A DNA stretch of 41,761 nucleotides from Clostridioides sp. (GTDB lineage Bacteria; Bacillota; Clostridia; Peptostreptococcales; Peptostreptococcaceae), in NCBI GenBank assembly GCA_031261505.1, contig JAISJN010000011.1, positions 1 through 41,761 of the forward strand, in the 5' to 3' direction. The notes beneath the pieces are model-generated. The model had not been told where the DNA came from and did no database searches. It worked only from the letters and a program-made list of their open reading frames with translations. Below are positions 34,497 to 41,761 of the stretch, piece after piece; the stretch's first letter is position 1; the number at the start of each line of letters is the position of its first letter. The position numbers and the translations under genes were made by a program.

Positions 34497-35531
34497 CTAT
34501 CGGCGGCAGTATTTTGCTATGAATATCTCTGCTGATAAGGTGTCGTCTATAAGCCCTGTCTTTATCTTGTAGTCGCTTTCCAAGATGAAGTTGAGCATAT
34601 CTATAAGATCTTCATCTGTGAAGTTGTTTGCCTGTCTCATCGCCTTTTCAGCCATAAACGTCCTTATCTTCAATGTGTCTGAGATTAGTTTGACGCTCAT
34701 CTTCTCATCTCTCAAATTTCTCACCTGAATTATCATCTTTAACTGTCTGGCGAGCATGGCGTAAACTCCAAGAATTGCCTCACCGCTTTCTATTATGTCC
34801 GATAATATCTTCATTGCATTTGATGAATTTTTCGAACCTATGCTGTCTATAAGTCTGAAGATATCATTCTCTATTTTTCTCTCCAACAATCCATCGATAG
34901 CTTGATTTGTAACGTTGCCGCCCTTGCCTACAAATGAACTTATCTTTTCAATGTCGTTTTCTAGATCTGATAGATTCTTTTCGCTAGTCTTATCGTTGTA
35001 TCCGACATTTTCAATAAAATAAGCAATCTGTGCATTTTGAATCACGGCTTCCCTTTTTTCAAAATTAGATCTCACCCACTGAAATAGATCCACATTTGTC
35101 AGCTTATTGCACTCCACTGCAGTTCCAACCTTGGTAATTTTCTTTGTGAACGACTTCCTCTTATCTATATCTCCGTATACAACAAATACTAAAACAGTAG
35201 TCTCTGGCAATTTATCCATGTACTCGCTCAACGCCTTTTCATCTGCGTCTGTGAAATTTTTCTTCTTGCCCTTTAAAATTTCAAAATCTTTTACTATTAT
35301 TACCTTTCTTTCGTCCATGAGGGGCAAGGTCTCTATAACGCTTTGAAGCTTTTCAAAAGTCAATTCTGTACCGTCCAACCTCTCTAGGTTGAAGTCTAGC
35401 ATCATCTGGTTCAGAGTCGATTTAAATAAGTCTGTAATCCTGTCTAAGAGGTAGAACTCCTTACCGTAAAACAGGTATAGGTTAGATAGTCTGCCCTCTT
35501 GTATATCTTTTGCAATATCCTTGTAATTCAT
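34497..35531 (-). CDS. holA: DNA polymerase III subunit delta
   Basis: A 344-residue clamp-loader subunit. The N-terminal domain contains LYLFYGKEFYLLDR and DERKVIIVKDFEIL; the middle contains TTVLVFVVYGDIDKRKSF; the C-terminal collar domain ends AEIFIAKYCRR. Delta opens the sliding clamp. The SD (TGAGGG) and ATG at 35531 lie inside the end of comEC, so the two genes overlap by 50 bases and are co-transcribed, a common comEC-holA arrangement. Confidence 0.93.
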   Translation of the reverse strand: MNYKDIAKDIQEGRLSNLYLFYGKEFYLLDRITDLFKSTLNQMMLDFNLERLDGTELTFEKLQSVIETLPLMDERKVIIVKDFEILKGKKKNFTDADEKALSEYMDKLPETTVLVFVVYGDIDKRKSFTKKITKVGTAVECNKLTNVDLFQWVRSNFEKREAVIQNAQIAYFIENVGYNDKTSEKNLSDLENDIEKISSFVGKGGNVTNQAIDGLLERKIENDIFRLIDSIGSKNSSNAMKILSDIIESGEAILGVYAMLARQLKMIIQVRNLRDEKMSVKLISDTLKIRTFMAEKAMRQANNFTDEDLIDMLNFILESDYKIKTGLIDDTLSAEIFIAKYCRR

Positions 35532-36783
35532 TTTTATTTTCCCTCATTTCTCTTATCTCTAGGTACACCATCGAAGCAATCGCTATAATATAGTAGATTA
35601 CGACAATCCAAAGCTTCGGTTCCCTTATTTCTATGTATGAATATGGTATTTCGCTTATCTCGTATAAGAACCAATATACCACATTTATAATGCCCGTGTT
35701 TAAAAATGCCGCAAATTTAGCTAATGTAAGACTTAATCCATATACAGCTCCTGATACTAGACTTAAGCCGAGTATCGCAGATATCAGGGGTACTATGACT
35801 GCGTTTCCGAGTACCGCAAGCACTGGTATCCCTCCAAAAGAATAGTATATAATCGGCAGCGTAAGTATATTTGCAGAAATCGTAAGCGATACTACCCTGA
35901 ATTTTATTATCTTGTGCAAATACCACTCGAAATATATTATAGACAATGTCACTAGAAAAGACAATTGAAAACTCACATTATACACTGTGTACGGATTTTG
36001 AATCAATACAAGCGCACCAATTATAGATAGGGTGCTTATGCCGTCCCTCTTCCTATCCACAAAGGTAGCCAAGTACATGGTAAATGTGAAAAACACCGCC
36101 CTTATAACAGAGACAGGCATGCCTATTAGCACTGCGTAGGTTGAAATGACAAGTGATAGCACGACTAGTTTGTAAAATTTATTTATCCCACGAATTACAA
36201 ACGCTATCGCCATGCACAGTATACCAGTATGAAGACCTGAGATAGATATGACATGGCTAGTTCCTGTCCTGCTGAACATATCCTTCTCAACGCCTGTCAT
36301 ATCGCTCTTATCGGATATGGTAATTGAATTTACAAAGTTCGATTTTTCCTTGTACAGATACCTGTTTATATTCTTGATTTCGGTTTTTATATCGCCCAAG
36401 ATAGCAATAAATTTATTTTTTCCTATTATTATTACTGAGTCTACGTACACGACCCCTTTCACGCCCGTACTCCTCAGATACAATCCGTAGTCAAAGTCGT
36501 TGTATTTCATCTTGTCGATGCTTTTAAACCGTCCAAGTACGCTAGCCTTCATTCCTATTTGTAGTTTACACTTGTCTCCATAGTCCTCCACTAGATATTT
36601 ATCGACTCGATACTGCGTATAATTTTGCCCGAACTGAGTCTGTTTCTCGTTTTTTTGAGTTACAGTTCCTTCTATCGTCACAGTTTTGTCATTTAGATCG
36701 CCTTGATTGTCTTGATATACATTTGTGCATATTAAATCTAGCAACAATATGATTATAAATACTATTAGCATCGGTCTTCTCAA
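35482..36783 (-). CDS. comEC: ComEC/Rec2 membrane channel protein without metallo-beta-lactamase domain
   Basis: A 433-residue membrane protein. The start is TTG 36783 behind GGAGGTG. After one transmembrane helix comes a DUF4131-like OB fold (about 28-115). The competence channel domain (about 150-410) has the family motif SHVISISGLHTGILC and VSVIRAVFFTFTM, with about eight further membrane segments. Full-length ComEC proteins carry a C-terminal metallo-beta-lactamase domain and reach about 700-800 residues; here the protein ends after the channel domain, overlapping holA. A separate lipoprotein with that missing domain is encoded at 39.5-40.4 kb. The family imports single-stranded DNA; whether this strain is competent is unknown. 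Confidence 0.88.
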   Translation of the reverse strand: MRRPMLIVFIIILLLDLICTNVYQDNQGDLNDKTVTIEGTVTQKNEKQTQFGQNYTQYRVDKYLVEDYGDKCKLQIGMKASVLGRFKSIDKMKYNDFDYGLYLRSTGVKGVVYVDSVIIIGKNKFIAILGDIKTEIKNINRYLYKEKSNFVNSITISDKSDMTGVEKDMFSRTGTSHVISISGLHTGILCMAIAFVIRGINKFYKLVVLSLVISTYAVLIGMPVSVIRAVFFTFTMYLATFVDRKRDGISTLSIIGALVLIQNPYTVYNVSFQLSFLVTLSIIYFEWYLHKIIKFRVVSLTISANILTLPIIYYSFGGIPVLAVLGNAVIVPLISAILGLSLVSGAVYGLSLTLAKFAAFLNTGIINVVYWFLYEISEIPYSYIEIREPKLWIVVIYYIIAIASMVYLEIREMRENKNELQGYCKRYTRGQTI

Positions 36784-37107
36784 GCTAACACCTCCATATC
36801 TCTTGCCTAGATTATCTTCAAATTTTGATAGGTTAATACATATATTGACATAGTTTTTTAAGTTTTTTTAGTTCTTTAAGTTCTTAAAAATCTTGAGCTG
36901 CTTTCCCTCAAATAATTTAAGCTAGTATCGATATAGCTTTTTAATTATTGGGAAAATAGGTCATAAAAGAAGCCACACATTCGTATGTGTGGCTTCTTTT
37001 ATGACAATTGAGCTATATTGTATTTCATACTCTATTTAAATTAGAATTAATCGCCCACCTAATAGTTCGTGGAATAATTCTAAATTTATACCTTAACTAT
37101 AGCATAT
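36784..37107. other. Intergenic region before comEC
   Basis: 324 bp, AT-rich, with the terminator at 36961-37004 and a run of short TTTTTTAAG-like repeats around 36855-36890. No gene is seen. Confidence 0.55.
36961..37004. terminator. 20-bp perfect hairpin terminator
   Basis: Arms at 36961-36980 and 36985-37004 pair perfectly around the tetraloop TCGT (core GAAGCCACACAT). It ends the two-gene acyltransferase unit on the minus strand and may also work in the other direction. Confidence 0.85.
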
Positions 37108-38370
37108 CTATATATAATCGTTGAAGAAATTAATTTTTTTGGGGAATACAGTTTTGAAAAACTTCACGATATTTCTATTATCATCTGCCTCGTAACCCAT
37201 TAGATAGAGAATTTCTATGATATCCCTATACGAAAATGCTAATTTGGAAAACATGTTTATCGTGAATTTCAGCACTTCGGCGTCCTTATCCCTATTATGT
37301 ATATCTCCTAATCCAATCGTATCTTCATAGCTATTTGTATCTTCCAATTTAGCTATAAGATCTTCCTTGGACATATATTTCAACTTTTCTACAATCAATC
37401 TCCCAGCTTCAGCCTTTATCTCAAATACACCGTTGTTTTCATATATTTGATTGTCCGTTATTACTATAATCACCGAACCTTTAAACGACTTATCTTCTAT
37501 TGTTATACTCTCTAAATATCCTTTGACATCTATTACCCTTCCCGTTATAAACGGCTCTAATTTAATATCGATGTCTCTTGGATTTTCTAGGAAGTGTATC
37601 AACTTATCGTAGACTGGGGCAGTTATCTCAACCTTCTTACATTGAGTGTTGTGATTGTAGATAAATCCCATAATTGACTTAAGCGCCTCCATATTTCTGT
37701 ACATAATCTCTCTGACATTCATCACTCCGTCCGATATCTTGTATATCAAATATCCATCGGCCCTACCAGAGTCTAAAATGTATAGATCCGTCTCGTCGCT
37801 TTCGATTTCCCCTACTAGATTTTTGAAATATGATTCATCTCTAATCGTATATCCATTTGCATGTTTTTGAAATATCTCTGAAAGCTCTATTAGCTTATCT
37901 ATATCACCTTCAGCGTATTTATGAAAATCGCCCTTCATTTTAAAATTTCTAAGTTCGTCTACATCCATCTCGTACTTGAGCACGTCGTAACAGTTTTCAA
38001 AACCGTATCTTCCGTATATCCTGTAGTCGATTGGCATGAGTATTGAGACCAGTTCACCCCTCCTGTAGAGTTCTTGTAGGGAAAAGTTAATCATCGCCTT
38101 CATACATCCCTTGCCGCGCGCATCAGGTAAGGTTGAGACACCTACTACATAAGAAGTATTGTATGTCTTGCCATTTAGACATAGTTTGTACGGGCTTAGT
38201 TGTAAGGATGATAAGATCTTTCCATTATTCTCTACCACTACGTTGTTTTCTTTAATATATCTGTTTCTAAAATAATATGTTGTAAACTTTTCAGTGTCAC
38301 CAAAACAGTAATTCCATATTTCTTTTACAGTTTCAAGATCTTTTTCGCTTGCCAGTCTAGCTTCTAGCAT
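37108..38370 (-). CDS. Eis-like GNAT N-acetyltransferase
   Basis: A 420-residue protein with an N-terminal GNAT fold and a longer C-terminal part, the layout of the Eis family. The acetyl-CoA site appears as VVGVSTLPDARGKGCMKAM (V-x-T-x-P-x-x-R-x-x-G). Next comes SILMPIDYRIYGRYGFENC, characteristic of this family. The C-terminal region (about 300-420) resembles the sterol-carrier-like domain. Eis enzymes acetylate amines, including aminoglycosides in some species; the substrate here is unknown. It starts three bases after the previous gene's stop, so the two form an operon. Confidence 0.88.
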   Translation of the reverse strand: MLEARLASEKDLETVKEIWNYCFGDTEKFTTYYFRNRYIKENNVVVENNGKILSSLQLSPYKLCLNGKTYNTSYVVGVSTLPDARGKGCMKAMINFSLQELYRRGELVSILMPIDYRIYGRYGFENCYDVLKYEMDVDELRNFKMKGDFHKYAEGDIDKLIELSEIFQKHANGYTIRDESYFKNLVGEIESDETDLYILDSGRADGYLIYKISDGVMNVREIMYRNMEALKSIMGFIYNHNTQCKKVEITAPVYDKLIHFLENPRDIDIKLEPFITGRVIDVKGYLESITIEDKSFKGSVIIVITDNQIYENNGVFEIKAEAGRLIVEKLKYMSKEDLIAKLEDTNSYEDTIGLGDIHNRDKDAEVLKFTINMFSKLAFSYRDIIEILYLMGYEADDNRNIVKFFKTVFPKKINFFNDYI

Positions 38371-38373
38371 AGT

Positions 38374-39279
38374 CTATTTCTCCTTAACAGTATATTTTTC
38401 TACAAATCTAACTGGATGGTATGAAAGTTTAGCCTTTCTAAGACCTTCAACACCCATGTCTTCCTCTCTATTTACAAATTCTACGTCTGGAAATTCGCTA
38501 ACTAAAAATTGCTTATTTATAAAAGGATACAATCCTCTTACATCAGGGTTTGCTTTTTCGACATGGATAAGCGCCATATTGTGATTTAAGTATTCACCGA
38601 TTGAAAATGCCTCTAGCTTACCGTCTATAAATACTCCAAATACCTTTGTCCTGTCCTTTAGAATCTCGTAATTGTCAAATATCTTTTTTATTCCGATATA
38701 CTCATCGTCCATGCTTTCATCGAAATCGTCATGCTCCTCTTTTTCGTGTTCCCATTTCTTAAGTAATCTCATGCAATCCTTGAAATCAGATTGCTCTAAC
38801 AATCTATACTCATATCTTCCTTCATATTCGCTCAAGAAGTAATTGATATGGTTTCTCTTCTTGCTGTTTTTCCTTCCAGCCAATGTCCTGAGTGACTCTC
38901 CATCGTACACGTAATCGGCTAAGTCCCTCTCTTCTATATACTCCAACTTGTCTCCAAATTCCTCTTTAAGGGAATCGACAACCTCTTTTGTGATACCTCT
39001 AAGCAAAATCTTCTTTTCTTTGTTTTTAAAACAGTTTAGAACAAAGTCGATCGCCTTTCTCATCTTCTCTTTTCTTGCCAACGGAAGAATTGAAAAACTA
39101 TCTCCCTCATACTCTCCAACCAAAACTGCGAAATCTTCTCCTATATAGTATCCCGTCTCGTACACGTGTTGCCACATATACAATGTAGCAAAACAGTATT
39201 CACAGGCTTCGTAGTCAACTAAGTCAAAATACGGATCTAGATCCGCTTTTGCATCTAAGTTTATTTCCTTGAAAATCAT
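38374..39279 (-). CDS. DUF2156 protein (lysyl-phosphatidylglycerol synthase C-terminal-like)
   Basis: A 301-residue cytoplasmic protein of two tandem GNAT-like folds, similar to the C-terminal catalytic part of MprF. It has no membrane segments. Typical stretches are YFDLVDYEACEYCFATLYMW and GRKNSKKRNHINYFL, then VEKANPDVRGLYPFINKQF near the end. MprF-type enzymes transfer aminoacyl groups to lipids; stand-alone members have mostly unknown acceptors. It is the first gene of a two-gene unit with the Eis-like acetyltransferase. Confidence 0.88.
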   Translation of the reverse strand: MIFKEINLDAKADLDPYFDLVDYEACEYCFATLYMWQHVYETGYYIGEDFAVLVGEYEGDSFSILPLARKEKMRKAIDFVLNCFKNKEKKILLRGITKEVVDSLKEEFGDKLEYIEERDLADYVYDGESLRTLAGRKNSKKRNHINYFLSEYEGRYEYRLLEQSDFKDCMRLLKKWEHEKEEHDDFDESMDDEYIGIKKIFDNYEILKDRTKVFGVFIDGKLEAFSIGEYLNHNMALIHVEKANPDVRGLYPFINKQFLVSEFPDVEFVNREEDMGVEGLRKAKLSYHPVRFVEKYTVKEK

Positions 39280-39548
39280 AAATCCTCCTAATTTTTATCC
39301 ATTGCATTAAACACAATCTCTTCATCCATGAATAAACCTGATTTTATATGCATAAATCCGCAATCTAACACAATCCCGATACATTAGTATAATTCCAAGA
39401 TCAGATTTATTTATCCATACAATTTATTCATGAATAGGTATCAAATCTATCTTATTTGTCAAAAATAGACATAACTATTCTTTCTACCTTCAACTATATA
39501 TACCCCAACAAAGTATAGTTAAAACATTTTGACTGGAGTGATTATTAA

Positions 39549-40382
39549 TTGAAAAAGAATCTTATCACAATGCTATTAATTATAATAACACTTTTATGTG
39601 GATGTGACAAAAATAATCTTCTAACTGTAAACGTAATCGATGTCGGTCAGGGCGATAGTATACTCATTCAGACCCCTTCTAAAAAAAATATCTTGATAGA
39701 CGCTGGCGATGAGAAAAGCGATAGAATCGTGAAGACTTATCTACGAAAAAAATTTATCCGAAAAATAGATATGCTGATCGCAACTCATCCAGATAGCGAC
39801 CACATAGGTGGCATCGACAATGTAATAGATGAATTTGACATAGCTATCGTGTCTATGCCAGAGAAGACCTCAGAAAGCGAATCCTATTACAACTTGCTAA
39901 AATCATGTAGGCGCAAAGATATACAAATCAAGTATCTAAAGCGGGACGACTTCATAAAAGTTGAAGATGATTTATCTATCCAAGTGCTATCGCCAAATAA
40001 TTCAGCTGGAGATAGCAACCTAAATTCCATTGTCTTTTATATGCAGTACCTCGAAAAAAAGTTCCTCTTTACCGGAGATGCAGAGGAGGAAAACGAGCAG
40101 GATATACTGAATACATACGATCTAGAGGAAGTCGATTTTCTAAAAGTCGGCCACCACGGCAGTAAGAGCTCTTCTTCTCCCGAGTTCATAGAGAGAATCG
40201 ACCCAGATATTTCGGTCATATCATGTGGATATAAAAATAAATACGGTCATCCACATCAAGAGACTTTAAACACCTTAATTAAGTCCGACTCAGAAATATA
40301 CCGTACTGATAAAAACGGCGACCTCGTGTTTTACAGCGATGGCAAGCAAATTTTCACTAAGAAAAAATACATCGTCGACTAA
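39549..40382 (+). CDS. ComEC-type metallo-beta-lactamase-fold lipoprotein
   Basis: A 277-residue secreted protein. The start is TTG 39549 behind GGAGTG. A hydrophobic signal ends in a lipobox-like LLCGC (residues 15-19), so it is probably lipid-anchored outside the membrane. The rest is the hydrolase domain seen at the C-terminus of ComEC: VNVIDVGQGDSILIQTP, ATHPDSDHIGGID (metal ligands), KVGHHGSKSSSSPEF and YGHPHQETL. The comEC gene nearby lacks exactly this domain, so it may supply the missing nuclease-like part in trans. It is on the opposite strand from its neighbours. A 25-base stretch of its 3' end is repeated just after the stop codon. Confidence 0.9.
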   Translation: MKKNLITMLLIIITLLCGCDKNNLLTVNVIDVGQGDSILIQTPSKKNILIDAGDEKSDRIVKTYLRKKFIRKIDMLIATHPDSDHIGGIDNVIDEFDIAIVSMPEKTSESESYYNLLKSCRRKDIQIKYLKRDDFIKVEDDLSIQVLSPNNSAGDSNLNSIVFYMQYLEKKFLFTGDAEEENEQDILNTYDLEEVDFLKVGHHGSKSSSSPEFIERIDPDISVISCGYKNKYGHPHQETLNTLIKSDSEIYRTDKNGDLVFYSDGKQIFTKKKYIVD

Positions 40383-40400
40383 CGCAAAACGTTAGTCGAC
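40374..40400. terminator. Hairpin overlapping the stop codon of the lipoprotein gene
   Basis: GTCGACTAACG and CGTTAGTCGAC form a perfect 11-bp stem with loop CAAAA, and the TAA stop lies in the left arm. T-rich sequence follows only loosely. Confidence 0.55.
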
Positions 40401-40438
40401 TACAATTCATTTTCTACAGTGATAGCAATCAAATTTTT

Positions 40439-40478
40439 GCCTAAAGATTAGTTTGTAAACTAGCGTTTATCGTTAGGC
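40439..40478. terminator. Hairpin at the end of tcdA
   Basis: GCCTAA/TTAGGC outer and TAGTTT/AAACTA inner stems. The structure includes the tcdA stop codon. Together with the previous hairpin it separates the two convergent genes. Confidence 0.45.
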
Positions 40479-41258
40479 TCCTACTATTTCATTGGTTATA
40501 ACCGAGGCTATTACCAAGCCACCTACAGATGGCACAAAGGAAATACTCCCAGGAGTTAATTTCCTTCCGTTAGTCACCTTCTTTTTAAGCTCTACTGGCA
40601 TTTCTGTAGAATATACGACCTTTAGATCCTTTACCCCTCTATTTCTGAGTTCTTTTCTCATAACCTTTGCTAGAGGGTCCATGCTGGTCTTATAGATATC
40701 TGTCACTACGATTTTGGTAGGGTCTATCTTGTTTCCCATGCCCATGCTGCTGACTATCTTGATTCCTTTTTTCTTACATGTTTCGATTATGTGGATTTTA
40801 GATGTAACCATGTCTATTGCATCTACCACATAGTCGTAATCCCTGTCAAAAAACATATCCGAATTTTCTGCTGTATATTTTTCTTTAAATATCCTTATGT
40901 TTACATCTGGATTGATGTCCTTTATCCTCTCCATCATAACTTCGACCTTGTCTCTTCCGACCGTTGAATGGAGTGCTGGTATCTGTCTGTTTATGTTTGT
41001 AATATCTACATCGTCGAAATCTACTAGAGTTATAGTTCCTATTCCAACTCTCGCAACAGCCTCGGCGACAAAACTTCCCACGCCACCTACTCCAAAGATC
41101 ATAACACTTGAATTCTTCAATTTTTCTACACCCTCGTCGCCAAAGATGAAACTTGTTCTAGTCCTAAAATTATTTTCCATATTTTCATGCTCCAGTCTAT
41201 ACTTATCTTCATTATTTTTATTTTTGTATTTGTCAATCTGTATCATAGTCACTCGCAC
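40473..41258 (-). CDS. tcdA: tRNA threonylcarbamoyladenosine dehydratase (TcdA/CsdL family)
   Basis: A ThiF/E1-like enzyme of up to 261 residues that converts t6A37 of tRNA to its cyclic form with ATP. The nucleotide-binding motif is MIFGVGGVGSFVAEAVAR, followed by LVDFDDVDITNINRQ and VVDAIDMVTSK; the family ending GSISFVPSVGGLVIAS is present. The start is uncertain: ATG 41246 and GTG 41252 are possible behind AAGGATG, and the conserved part begins at RTRTSFIFGDEG. In some genomes it forms a unit with sulfur-transfer genes; here it stands alone next to an IS element. Confidence 0.93.
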   Translation of the reverse strand: MRVTMIQIDKYKNKNNEDKYRLEHENMENNFRTRTSFIFGDEGVEKLKNSSVMIFGVGGVGSFVAEAVARVGIGTITLVDFDDVDITNINRQIPALHSTVGRDKVEVMMERIKDINPDVNIRIFKEKYTAENSDMFFDRDYDYVVDAIDMVTSKIHIIETCKKKGIKIVSSMGMGNKIDPTKIVVTDIYKTSMDPLAKVMRKELRNRGVKDLKVVYSTEMPVELKKKVTNGRKLTPGSISFVPSVGGLVIASVITNEIVGA

Positions 41259-41415
41259 ATCCTTATTTACTTGCCGTGTCTAGGATATTCGACCTATCTA
41301 TATCTATTCGACATGTCCATATCTACTTAATTATACCTTAACGTATCAATATTTACTCGCTACATACGTATTTATCAATTATACCTTATTTGCCCAAATG
41401 GTGTTAGTCTAATAT

Positions 41416-41761
41416 TGTAGACACATTTAACTGGACGATTTATAATAATATCCAGAAGGAGTGGTTAAAGTGTCTAGAAATAAATTTACAAAAGAATTCA
41501 AGAATACAATATTAGATTTACACAACGCAGGAAAAATCATTCCCGAGTTGAGTAGCGAATATGCCGTTTCAGTATCAACAATAAACAACTGGATCAGGAA
41601 ATCAAAACCAGTAACTACAACAGATGATGGGAAAGTCATTAGTGTAGAACAATACGAGGAATTAATTCGTAAAAGTGCTAAACAGGCGGAGGAAATTGAA
41701 ATATTAAAAAAAGCGTTGGGCATATTCGCAAAGAAGTAAGCAGTATCTATGAATTCATTGA
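41416..41761 (+). mobile_element. Left end of an IS3-family insertion sequence (partial)
   Basis: The element seems to begin at TGTAGACACATTTAACTGG (41416), about 50 bases before orfA, as is usual for IS150-like IS3 members. It continues beyond the window. Confidence 0.7.
41470..41739 (+). CDS. IS3-family transposase OrfA
   Basis: An 89-residue helix-turn-helix protein (RNKFTKEFKNTILDLHNAG, then SVSTINNWIRKSK) with a C-terminal leucine-zipper-like helix (EEIEILKKALGIFAKK). The start is GTG 41470, eight bases after AAGGAG. OrfA binds the element ends, and fused with OrfB it gives the active transposase. A run of seven A (41706-41712, in-frame TTA AAA AAA GCG) is a likely -1 frameshift site; in the -1 frame the sequence reads HIRKEVSSIYEFI, the start of OrfB, to the window edge. 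Confidence 0.92.
   Translation: MSRNKFTKEFKNTILDLHNAGKIIPELSSEYAVSVSTINNWIRKSKPVTTTDDGKVISVEQYEELIRKSAKQAEEIEILKKALGIFAKK

Noticed and set aside
369-41402. Shared ATTTGCCCAAATG at both ends of the window (369 and 41390)
   Set aside because: Only about 13 bases of shared AT-rich palindrome; likely chance or a short common motif.
1-41761. tRNA or rRNA genes
   Set aside because: No cloverleaf with a T-loop consensus or ribosomal RNA segment was recognised on either strand by eye.

Overview
The window is AT-rich DNA from a low-GC Gram-positive, anaerobic-type, spore-forming bacterium, most likely Clostridia of the Peptostreptococcaceae kind. The evidence is the germination protease gpr, the forespore-engulfment amidase gene spoIIP, several CWB2 (cell wall binding repeat 2) surface proteins of the Clostridioides type, a perfect CIRCE operator in front of hrcA-grpE-dnaK-dnaJ, and strong Shine-Dalgarno (SD) sites with many TTG start codons. 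The species cannot be named from the sequence. Almost every gene is on the minus strand, so the transcribed order runs from right to left.

Right part (about 31.1-41.7 kb): an IS3-type transposon end, tcdA, a lipoprotein resembling the detached ComEC metallo-beta-lactamase domain, two acyltransferase-fold genes, comEC (without that domain) overlapping holA, rpsT on the plus strand, then gpr-spoIIP-hypothetical. Middle part (18.1-30.8 kb): four tandem seven-bladed beta-propeller genes, each with its own near-identical promoter and terminator; then lepA, cca, and an agr-like cassette (agrD and two AgrC-type sensors, no agrB) running into hemW. Left part (1-17.8 kb): a 1023-residue CWB2 surface protein, the hrcA-grpE-dnaK-dnaJ heat-shock operon, a 1.2-kb gene-free stretch full of palindromic elements, a four-gene surface operon (CWB2 chimera, small WxL protein, WxL-interacting protein, giant WxL protein), a LytTR regulator, a tiny membrane peptide and a CWB2 fragment that leaves the window.

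The skeleton rpsT/gpr-spoIIP-lepA-hemW-hrcA-grpE-dnaK-dnaJ is a widespread Firmicutes gene order. Here it is split three times by accessory modules: propellers between spoIIP and lepA, cca plus agr between lepA and hemW, and a CWB2 protein between hemW and hrcA. The accessory modules all concern the cell or spore surface and peptide signalling. The most notable items are an AgrD whose ring cysteine is replaced by serine, paired with one complete and one truncated sensor kinase; a WxL cell-wall system joined to CWB2 anchoring; the propeller array with sigma-K-like promoters; and a dispersed family of about 100-bp double-hairpin elements with compensatory changes between copies.
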